Positions 24,805-31,718 of a DNA stretch of 64,000 nucleotides are shown here, in pieces. A model generated the notes under the pieces. It was not told the DNA's origin, did no database searches, and saw only the letters and a list, made by a program, of their open reading frames with translations. This DNA comes from Actinacidiphila cocklensis. GTDB taxonomy: Bacteria; Actinomycetota; Actinomycetes; Streptomycetales; Streptomycetaceae. Position 1 is the stretch's first letter. Each line of letters opens with the position of its first letter. The position numbers were made by a program, and so were the translations under genes. Where the stretch lies: positions 62,001 to 126,000 of the forward strand of contig NZ_CAJSLV010000125.1 in assembly GCF_907177275.1 (NCBI RefSeq), in the 5' to 3' direction.

Positions 24805-25806
24805 GTGAGCAGTAGTGGCCTCATCTACGCAGTCATCGTCGGGGCCTGGGCTGCCTACCTGGTGCCGATGTGGCTCCGTAGGCAGGACGAGCTCAACGAA
24901 GCGCGTCCGACGGAACGCTTCAGTACCGCCATCCGGCTGCTGTCCGGGCGGGCGGCGATGGAGCGGCGCGTCGCCAAAGCGCGAGGTGAGAACGTCGAGC
25001 CCGGTAGCGGCGACGTCGAGGACGACCTCGACCCCGCGGACGTTGTGGACGTCCGCGGCCTTGCTGTGCCCGCGACCGAGGTGCGCCCCGTCGCCGGCCG
25101 CGACCGTACGGCGGGAACCGGCGCGACGCGCCCGGACCCCCGTGCTCAGGTGCTCGCCCGGCGCCGCCGGACGACCACGCTGCTCTTCCTCGCGTTCACC
25201 GTCGGCGCCGTCGCCGCGGCAGTGGGCGGCTTCGGGCTGCTCTGGGCGCCCGCGATCCCGGCCGCGCTGCTGACGGTCTACATCGGCCAGATGCGCCGCC
25301 AGGAACGCCGTCGCTACGAGGTACGCCTGGATCAGCGCCATGCCGCGGAGGCGGCGCGGCGCCTGCGTGCCCGGCCTGACCGCGCCCGCCAGGAGCGAGC
25401 CCGGGCGGAACTGCCTGCTGTGCCCGCCGAGGAAGCCGCGGCGCCCGCTCCGGCGGTTCCCACGCCGTCACCGCGTACGGCCGACCGCCGCGCGCTGGTC
25501 GAGCAGACGGACCACGCCGAGTGGGTCGATCAGCAGCGTGCCCAGCAGTCGGCAGACGACGGCTGGGACCCCGTACCGGTGCCGCTGCCCACCTACGTCA
25601 CTGCCCCGGTCGCGCCGCGCACCACTGACGGCGTGGACCTCACCGCGGCCGACACCTGGAGCTCAGCCCGCTCGGGGACGACGCCGACTCCCGAGCCCAC
25701 CGCGCCGCCGGCGGCCCCTCCGGCCCGTCCGCGACCGCGTACCACCCGCACTCCGCTGTTCGACCAGTACGCCGACCCCGACCGTCCGCGCGCGGCAAAC
25801 GAGTAG
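24805..25806 (+). CDS. sepX: SepX/GlpR divisome membrane protein
   Basis: A 333-residue protein with an N-terminal membrane helix (SSGLIYAVIVGAWAAYLVPMWL), the conserved segment RRQDELNEARPTERFSTAIRLLSGR, a second hydrophobic pair around TTTLLFLAFTVGAVAAAVGGFGLLWAPAIPAALL, and a long basic then Pro/Ala-rich cytoplasmic tail. This architecture matches SepX, the conserved actinobacterial septum protein of Streptomyces, called GlpR in corynebacteria. It is needed for normal FtsZ ring stability. Its upstream 117 bp are unusually A-rich for this genome. The MoeA-like gene four genes upstream may encode its partner. Confidence 0.85.
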   Translation: MSSSGLIYAVIVGAWAAYLVPMWLRRQDELNEARPTERFSTAIRLLSGRAAMERRVAKARGENVEPGSGDVEDDLDPADVVDVRGLAVPATEVRPVAGRDRTAGTGATRPDPRAQVLARRRRTTTLLFLAFTVGAVAAAVGGFGLLWAPAIPAALLTVYIGQMRRQERRRYEVRLDQRHAAEAARRLRARPDRARQERARAELPAVPAEEAAAPAPAVPTPSPRTADRRALVEQTDHAEWVDQQRAQQSADDGWDPVPVPLPTYVTAPVAPRTTDGVDLTAADTWSSARSGTTPTPEPTAPPAAPPARPRPRTTRTPLFDQYADPDRPRAANE

Positions 25807-25874
25807 CGCTCCCGCCAGCCGATATCGCGTTCACGACCACCCGTGCCGGGATGCTAGAGTTTCCCTCGTTGCAA

Positions 25875-25948
25875 GGGCCTGTGGCGCAGTCCGGTAGCGC
25901 ACCTCGTTCGCATCGAGGGGGTCAGGGGTTCGAATCCCCTCAGGTCCA
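25875..25948 (+). tRNA. tRNA-Ala (anticodon CGC)
   Basis: A 74-nt cloverleaf: acceptor GGGCCTG/CAGGTCC with the G3-U70 pair that marks alanine tRNAs, D stem GCGC/GCGC, anticodon stem CCTCG/CGAGG with loop TTCGCAT (anticodon CGC), and T arm AGGGG-TTCGAAT-CCCCT. The discriminator is A and the 3' CCA is not encoded. Confidence 0.96.
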
Positions 25949-26446
25949 CAACAATTCCGTTCTCGCGAGAGAGCGGGAGCGATTGACGAGATCCCGCTGG
26001 CCATCATGGTCAGTCGGGATCTCTGTCGTTTCCGGCACTCGTATGCCATGACCATGTCCGTCAGGAGATCCGCCTGTGCGGCTTCCCCGGAAGGCCGGCG
26101 CTTTCGGTCGTCGATATTGCCGAGCCGGAGCCGAGGCGAGGGGTGTGGCAACTCCGCCACCGTGGTTGTGCGTCTGCGCCTCGTCCAGCACCAGTGCGAC
26201 CACGGAGGCGCAGGAGGCGCGAGGCGGCAGCAGCGGACACCGCGGGTCTGTGGGCGGCCGGAGGCGGCGTGCGGAGCCGCCAATGCCCGCGGATGAAGTC
26301 CGGGGCGAAACACCGCGGCGCCGTCGGCCAGGGCGATCTGGTCGGCCTCTGCCTTCGACGCCGACTCCACGCCGACGCCCCCCGCACACCCCTGGTACGT
26401 CAGCCGGCCTGTGCTAAGCAGGGCATAGGGGGACCGGTTCGTGCGG
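25949..26446. other. Gene-free 498 bp downstream of tRNA-Ala
   Basis: It holds a long hairpin at 25988-26023 and otherwise no convincing gene. Open frames on the minus strand run through the tRNA and translate it, which marks them as spurious. No partial tRNA copy (attachment site) was seen. Confidence 0.6.
25988..26023 (+). terminator. Hairpin downstream of tRNA-Ala
   Basis: GAGATCCCG (25988-25996) pairs with CGGGATCTC (26015-26023). Inside, CTGGCCAT and ATGGTCAG pair with one G-T wobble, giving about 17 bp in all. It starts 40 bp after the tRNA and is likely its terminator. Confidence 0.7.
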
Positions 26447-27376
26447 CTAGGCAAGCAGATAGGCGATCAGCGACAGCGACGCCATGGACAGCAGGGTGGA
26501 CAGGAGCACGGTGTCGCGAGGCAGGTCGGTGTCCAGGTCGTACTCGGAGGCGAAGATGAACGCGTTCTGCGCGGTCGGCAATCCGGCGCACATCACCACG
26601 GCGAAGAGGGCGTGGCCGGAGAGCCCGACACAGTAGCGCGCGAGTACGTAAGCCAGCGCCGGTTGAACCGCGATCTTCAGTGCAACCAGGAGGCGGCGTT
26701 CCGTGCGGCCCGCGGGAGTCGGGCGGGTGCGGGCGTTGAGGGACATGCCGAGGGCGAAGAGCGCCGTGGGCACGGCGGCGCCGCCGAGTATCTGCAGGGG
26801 CGATGTCAACGCGCCGGGCAGGTCGTCACCCTTGCCGAAGGCGGCGACAACCAGGCCGGCCGCCGACGCGGCGATGACGGGATTGCGAAACGGCAGTCGC
26901 AGCATGCGCGGCCAGAGGTCGCCGCTGCCGCGATGAGTGTCGAGATCTATGAGCACCAGGATCAGCGGTGTGATGAACAGCATCTGGAAGAGGGCGGCCG
27001 CGATGATGAACGACGTGTCGTGCAGGACGTGCACAGCGACGGGGATGCCGAGGTTCGCCGAGTTGACGTATGCCGCGCACATCGCACCGATCGCCTGATC
27101 GGCCTGGCGGCGGTGGAAGACCCAGCGGCTGAGCGCGAGGCCTGTTGCGAAGACGGCGACGAGACTTGCCGCGAAGACGCCGACACCGGCGGTTGCAAGG
27201 TCACCGGCATGGGACTTGGCCATGGTCAGGAACAGCAGCGACGGCATTGCGAAGGTGAACGCGAACCTGCCCAGCACGTGTTGGGCACCGTCGCCGAGGA
27301 GGCGGTAGCGGCCGCCGAGCCAGCCGAGCGCGGTGACGGCCCAGATGGGCAGGAACCCGGTCAGTACCGAATGCAC
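26447..27376 (-). CDS. AEC-family transporter
   Basis: A 309-residue membrane protein with about ten hydrophobic segments. GFLPIWAVTALGWLGGR, FAMPSLLFLTMAKS, AAYVNSANLGIPVA and CAGLPTAQNAFIFASEYD are typical of the auxin efflux carrier (AEC) family in bacteria, which exports or imports organic acids such as malate or malonate. The NSANLGIP and GLPTAQN blocks are the two crossover helices. It is divergent from ribA. Confidence 0.9.
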   Translation of the reverse strand: MHSVLTGFLPIWAVTALGWLGGRYRLLGDGAQHVLGRFAFTFAMPSLLFLTMAKSHAGDLATAGVGVFAASLVAVFATGLALSRWVFHRRQADQAIGAMCAAYVNSANLGIPVAVHVLHDTSFIIAAALFQMLFITPLILVLIDLDTHRGSGDLWPRMLRLPFRNPVIAASAAGLVVAAFGKGDDLPGALTSPLQILGGAAVPTALFALGMSLNARTRPTPAGRTERRLLVALKIAVQPALAYVLARYCVGLSGHALFAVVMCAGLPTAQNAFIFASEYDLDTDLPRDTVLLSTLLSMASLSLIAYLLA

Positions 27377-27581
27377 ACGCCCGCCTGATCGCTGCCGTGA
27401 CCGACCGCTCTTCTCACCGCGTCAGCATGCCTGAGCCGTGCGGAGTGTTGGCGACTGGGGGGCGTATGACCCGATGGTCGTAGTAGTAGTCCCTCCGACC
27501 GCCGCTCGGCAGGCCGCCGTTGAACCGATGATGTGACGTGGGCCACGGGCCGACGCGGAAATATTCCGGCGCCCGCAAGAG

Positions 27582-27595
27582 CTTGAGTTTTCAAG
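27582..27595. promoter_or_regulatory. Palindrome upstream of ribA, CTTGA-GTTT-TCAAG
   Basis: Perfect 5-bp arms lie 20 bp before the ribA start. It differs from the TTGAA-NN-TTCAA motif by one base. A second small palindrome, CGGAA-ATA-TTCCG, lies at about 27556-27568. Confidence 0.35.
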
Positions 27596-27614
27596 ATCTT
27601 ACGAGGGAGTCGCT

Positions 27615-28271
27615 ATGTCGGCAGACGCAAGCCCGGTGCCCGCAGCGGTGTCCGCTGTACCGCCCGCCGCCGCTGTCCGTACCAAGGTGCGCGTTCCGCT
27701 GCGGTTCTCCGACGGGTGGGAGACCACCGTGGACGTCTTCACCTTCACCGGGCTGGCCGACGGCAAGGAGCATCTGGCGCTCGGGATCGGCGACTACGAG
27801 GGCGTGGCGGTACCGCTGGTGCGGCCGCACTCGGAATGCCTCACTGGTGACGTCTTCGGCTCCCAGCGCTGCGACTGTGGCCCGCAGCTGCGGGAAGCCC
27901 TGGAGCGTATAGGCGAGCGTGGCGGCTATCTCCTCTACCTGCGACAGGAGGGCCGCGGTATCGGCCTGTACGCGAAGCTCGACGCATACGCGCTGCAGGA
28001 CGACGGCCTGGACACGTACGAGGCGAACCGTGCGCTGGGCCGGGGCGAGGACGAGCGCGACTACACGGCCGCGGCGCAGATGCTCAACGCACTCGGGGTG
28101 GCTGCCATCCGGCTGCTGAGCGACAATCCCGACAAGGCGCGGCAATTGGCTCAGCTCGGTACGCAGGTGGCCGAGCGGGTGCCGACCGGGGTGCACATCT
28201 CCGACGCCAATGTCCGTTACCTACGCGCCAAGGTCGAACACACCGGGCACACCCTGGCCCTGCCGGCGTGA
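27615..28271 (+). CDS. ribA: GTP cyclohydrolase II
   Basis: A 218-residue enzyme that turns GTP into the pyrimidine precursor of riboflavin, formate and pyrophosphate. The zinc site C-x10-C-x-C is in SECLTGDVFGSQRCDCG, the GTP-binding block is RQEGRGIGLYAKL, and the C-terminal LLSDNPDKARQLAQLG is conserved. It is the stand-alone form without the RibB domain. GAGGGAG precedes the ATG. No riboflavin operon or FMN riboswitch is near, so it may serve another deazapurine or flavin pathway or be a second copy. Confidence 0.93.
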   Translation: MSADASPVPAAVSAVPPAAAVRTKVRVPLRFSDGWETTVDVFTFTGLADGKEHLALGIGDYEGVAVPLVRPHSECLTGDVFGSQRCDCGPQLREALERIGERGGYLLYLRQEGRGIGLYAKLDAYALQDDGLDTYEANRALGRGEDERDYTAAAQMLNALGVAAIRLLSDNPDKARQLAQLGTQVAERVPTGVHISDANVRYLRAKVEHTGHTLALPA

Positions 28272-28390
28272 GGCCGCTGCCGGCGCCGGCGTTTTGCCGC
28301 GGGGACAGGTGACGACCTTCGTCGGCTGCGCAATGTGCGTCGGGAATCGACCGCGGGGCGGACAGTGCGGTTGCGCGGCAGGCGAGTGAT

Positions 28391-28432
28391 ACGACCCACG
28401 ATCGAAACGGTGGCGTTTCGATCGTGGGTCGT
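28391..28432. promoter_or_regulatory. 19-bp perfect inverted repeat upstream of TetR gene, probable operator
   Basis: Arms 28391-28409 (ACGACCCACGATCGAAACG) and 28414-28432 are perfect inverse complements around a 4-nt GTGG spacer. It lies 114 bp before the TetR start. The core CGTTTCGAT recurs at 28455-28463. It could also act as a terminator for ribA. Confidence 0.7.
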
Positions 28433-28451
28433 CTACGCTCTAGGTGTACGA

Positions 28452-28464
28452 CATCGTTTCGATG
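28452..28464. promoter_or_regulatory. Second TetR-type palindrome, CATCG-TTT-CGATG
   Basis: Perfect 5-bp arms. Its CGTTTCGAT core equals that of the right arm of the 28391-28432 repeat, 41 bp away. Confidence 0.5.
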
Positions 28465-28545
28465 ACGAGGCTACGCGCTGTATCCGACTCATAGAACGAC
28501 GCCGTACGCTGTGCCCGCCAACCAGTGGATTTCGGAGGTCAGGAC

Positions 28546-29142
28546 ATGACGGCTCAGGCGTCCGCCGCGCGTCGTACCCGCCTGACTCCCGAGCGTGAGC
28601 GGGAACTGTACGAGGCGGTGGTCGAGCTGCTGCGGGAGGTTGGCTACGAAGCGCTGACCATGGACGCGGTCGCTGCCCGTACGCGGTCGAGCAAGGCCAC
28701 CCTCTACCGCCAGTGGAAGGGCAAGCCGGAACTGGTCGCCACCGCGCTGCGGCATTCCAAGCCGGTGTCCCTCGCGGACATCGACACCGGGTCGATCGCA
28801 GGGGACCTGCACGAGCTGATCCGCTGCCACGACGAGAACGAGACCAAGCGCGACCAGGAGCTGATGCGCGGCCTCGCGCACGCCGCCTTCCGGAACGAAG
28901 ATCTTTTCCGCGCCCTGCGGGAACTGCTGATCGAGCCGGAGCTGGACAGCTTCCGCGTTCTGGTGCGGCGGGCGGTGGACCGCGGTGAACTGGCCGCCGA
29001 CAACCCGGCGAGCGAGTTCATCCCGCACATGTTGTTCGGCGGCGCAATGGCGCGTCCCATCATCGAGGGCATCGACGCCGATCCCGAGTACAGCCACAGA
29101 TACATCGACGCCGTGGTCGTCCCCGCTCTCGGCCTGTCATAA
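28546..29142 (+). CDS. TetR-family regulator of MMPL exporter
   Basis: A 198-residue regulator. The helix-turn-helix region is ELYEAVVELLREVGYEALTMDAVAARTRSSKATLYRQWKGKPELV, with the QW in place of HF that is common in the actinobacterial subgroup with TetR_C_11-like ligand domains. GGAGG precedes the ATG by 7 nt. It is followed on the same strand by the MMPL exporter, 192 bp away, and preceded by strong palindromes. Autoregulation and control of the exporter are likely; the ligand is unknown. Confidence 0.9.
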   Translation: MTAQASAARRTRLTPERERELYEAVVELLREVGYEALTMDAVAARTRSSKATLYRQWKGKPELVATALRHSKPVSLADIDTGSIAGDLHELIRCHDENETKRDQELMRGLAHAAFRNEDLFRALRELLIEPELDSFRVLVRRAVDRGELAADNPASEFIPHMLFGGAMARPIIEGIDADPEYSHRYIDAVVVPALGLS

Positions 29143-29334
29143 GCCCCACCAGTACGTCTCACCAACGGGACGATCAGCGCACAAGCACGCCGTTTGAGCG
29201 GTTCGGTATGCCCCAATGCCGCCGCTCACTTTTCTGAAGACCTTCTGACCTGCCCTACCTGACACGCCGCTCTCGTCGTCGGGCTGGTTCCACACGCCCA
29301 TTTCCGACCCTTCCTGACGGGAGCCCCTGCCTCC

Positions 29335-31539
29335 ATGGCCACTTTCCTCTACAAACTGGGCCGGTTCGCCTTCCGGCGACGGCGATACGTCGTCCTCGTC
29401 TGGGTCGCGCTGCTCGCCCTCGCGGGTGTCGGCGCAGCGACAGCACCGTCTGCGCCGGCGGACAACTTCACGGTGCCGGGCACGGAGGCGCAGAAGGCCT
29501 TCGACCTGCTGCATGAACGTTTCCCCGGGACCAACGCCGACGGCGCCAGCGCGCGCATGGTGTTCAAGGCGCCCGGCGGCCAGAAGGTCACCGCCGGGCC
29601 GAACAAGGCTGCTGTGGAGAAGGTCGTCGCCGAGCTGGGGCAGAGCCCCCAGAAGGCCACGGTCGCCGATCCGTACACCGCAGACGCGGTCAGCAAGGAC
29701 GGCACCACCGCTTATACGACGGTCACTTACCAGGCCAAGTCCGCCGAGATCACCGATGCCACGCACAACGCGATCGAGAACGCCGCTCAGCACGGCAGGG
29801 ACGCCGGATTGACGGTCGAGGCAGGCGGCACCGCGCTGGAGGCGTCGCCGTCCACGGGCAACAGCGAGGTCATTGGCGTCGGTATTGCCGCGGTCGTGCT
29901 CTTGATCACGTTCAGTTCACTGGTCGCGGCAGGGCTGCCCCTGTTGACCGCCATCATGGGTGTCGGCGTCGGTATCGCGTCGATCACCGCGCTGGCGAGC
30001 ACGTTCGGCCTGTCCGCCACGTCGTCGACGCTTGCGTCGATGATCGGACTGGCGGTCGGCATCGACTACGCCCTCTTCATCGTCTCGCGCCACCGCCATG
30101 AGCTGATGGAGGGCCGAGACGGCGAGGACGCGGCAGGGCGCGCGGTCGGCACCGCCGGGTCCGCGGTCGTCTTCGCGGGACTCACCGTCCTGATCGCGCT
30201 GGCCGGCCTGTCGGTCGTCAACATCCCGATGCTCAGCAAGATGGGCCTCGCGGCGGCCGGCACCGTGGCGCTGGCCGTGCTGATCGCCCTGACCCTGATT
30301 CCTGCGCTGCTCGGCTTCGCCGGTCCCAAGGTACTCACCCGCAAGGTGCGCAAGGGCCGAGCGGTCGCCGACGGCAAGCCCAACATGGGGACGCGCTGGG
30401 CGCGGCTGGTGGTGCGACGGCGCGTTCCGTTCCTGCTGGCGGGCGTGGTCGCGCTGGGGCTGGCGGCCGTACCGATGAGCAGCATGCAACTGGGTCTGCC
30501 CGACGACGGCTCGCAGCCGGTCAGCACCACCCAGCGCAAGGCATACGACATGCTGTCCGACGGCTTCGGAGCGGGCTTCAACGGGCCCCTCATGATCGTG
30601 GTCGATGGTGCGCACAGCGACAACCCCAAGGCGGCGGCGCAACAGGTCAAGAAGGCGATCGCCGGTTTCGACGACGTCAAGACGGTGACCGAACCGGCGT
30701 TCAACCCCAAGGGTGACGCCGCGACGCTGAGTGTGGTGCCGGAGTCCAAGCCGAGCAGCGCGCAGACCGAGGACCTGGTGCATGTCATCCGAGGCCATTC
30801 GGGTGAGTTCACGAAAGCCACCGGCGCCGAGGTCCTGGTGACCGGCACCACCGCGATGAACATCGACGTCTCGCAGCGGCTCAACGATGCGCTGGTGCCC
30901 TACCTGGCGCTGGTCGTCGGCCTGGCCTTCCTGCTGCTGATGATCGTGTTCCGGTCGGTCCTGGTGCCCCTCAAGGCTGCGCTCGGCTTCCTGTTGTCGG
31001 TGCTCGCCGCGCTCGGTGCGGTGGTGGCGGTCTTCCAGTGGGGCTGGCTGGCCGGTCTGATCGGAGTGGAGCAGACCGGACCGATCATGAGCATGATGCC
31101 GATCTTCCTGATCGGTGTGGTGTTCGGCCTCGCAATGGACTACGAGGTCTTCCTCGTCACCCGCATGCGCGAGGCCTATGTCCACGGCGAGACGCCGGGG
31201 CAGGCGGTGGTCACCGGATTCACTCACGGCGCACGGGTGGTGTCAGCGGCCGCGGTCATCATGATCAGCGTCTTCGCCGGATTCATCGGATCGTCTGAGC
31301 CGATGATCAAGATGATGGGATTCGGCTTGGCAATTGCGGTGGCATTCGACGCGTTCATCGTTCGTATGACCATCGTGCCCGCGGTGCTGGCGCTGCTGGG
31401 GCGTGCCGCGTGGTGGTTGCCGCGACGTCTGGACCGCGTGCTGCCCAACGTTGATGTGGAGGGGGAGCAGTTGCGCAAGAACCTCGCCGTTCAGGCGCAG
31501 CCGGCGGCCGCGGAGGAACGGCAGCCGGCGGTGATCTGA
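29335..31539 (+). CDS. MMPL-family RND transporter
   Basis: A 734-residue exporter with 12 membrane segments in two similar halves. Each half has the Asp-Tyr proton relay of the family: GLAVGIDYALFIVSRHR at about 240 and GLAMDYEVFLVTRMRE at about 600. A large extracytoplasmic domain precedes TM2 and another precedes TM8. Relatives in mycobacteria export lipids; in streptomycetes they often accompany TetR repressors and export lipophilic toxins. Three inverted repeats form a strong terminator after the stop. Confidence 0.94.
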   Translation: MATFLYKLGRFAFRRRRYVVLVWVALLALAGVGAATAPSAPADNFTVPGTEAQKAFDLLHERFPGTNADGASARMVFKAPGGQKVTAGPNKAAVEKVVAELGQSPQKATVADPYTADAVSKDGTTAYTTVTYQAKSAEITDATHNAIENAAQHGRDAGLTVEAGGTALEASPSTGNSEVIGVGIAAVVLLITFSSLVAAGLPLLTAIMGVGVGIASITALASTFGLSATSSTLASMIGLAVGIDYALFIVSRHRHELMEGRDGEDAAGRAVGTAGSAVVFAGLTVLIALAGLSVVNIPMLSKMGLAAAGTVALAVLIALTLIPALLGFAGPKVLTRKVRKGRAVADGKPNMGTRWARLVVRRRVPFLLAGVVALGLAAVPMSSMQLGLPDDGSQPVSTTQRKAYDMLSDGFGAGFNGPLMIVVDGAHSDNPKAAAQQVKKAIAGFDDVKTVTEPAFNPKGDAATLSVVPESKPSSAQTEDLVHVIRGHSGEFTKATGAEVLVTGTTAMNIDVSQRLNDALVPYLALVVGLAFLLLMIVFRSVLVPLKAALGFLLSVLAALGAVVAVFQWGWLAGLIGVEQTGPIMSMMPIFLIGVVFGLAMDYEVFLVTRMREAYVHGETPGQAVVTGFTHGARVVSAAAVIMISVFAGFIGSSEPMIKMMGFGLAIAVAFDAFIVRMTIVPAVLALLGRAAWWLPRRLDRVLPNVDVEGEQLRKNLAVQAQPAAAEERQPAVI

Positions 31540-31546
31540 CCCGCAC

Positions 31547-31615
31547 CTCACCCGCGCGGGTGAGCGCCCTGCCGGGCGGTTCGCACACCGAGTGCGCACC
31601 ACCGGCAGGGCGCTC
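31547..31615 (+). terminator. Overlapping palindromes forming the MMPL terminator
   Basis: CTCACCCGCGCGGGTGAG (31547-31564) is an 18-bp perfect palindrome. Its right edge is shared by a larger hairpin whose perfect 14-bp arms are GAGCGCCCTGCCGG (31562-31575) and CCGGCAGGGCGCTC (31602-31615). The two structures are mutually exclusive at GAG 31562-31564. Confidence 0.75.
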
Positions 31616-31718
31616 CTTGTTCACCTGCTCGCCCGGTGGTCGCCATCATTCCGATGGGCATACGTGCCTACGATCTGGCGACATCACCAGGATCGCGCAC
31701 AGCGGGGGAAATCGACCG

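Noticed and set aside
25831..26454. Minus-strand open frame of 207 codons across tRNA-Ala containing GIRTPDPLDANEVRYRTAPQ
   Set aside because: That segment is the translation of the complementary strand of the tRNA gene, a known spurious protein in databases.
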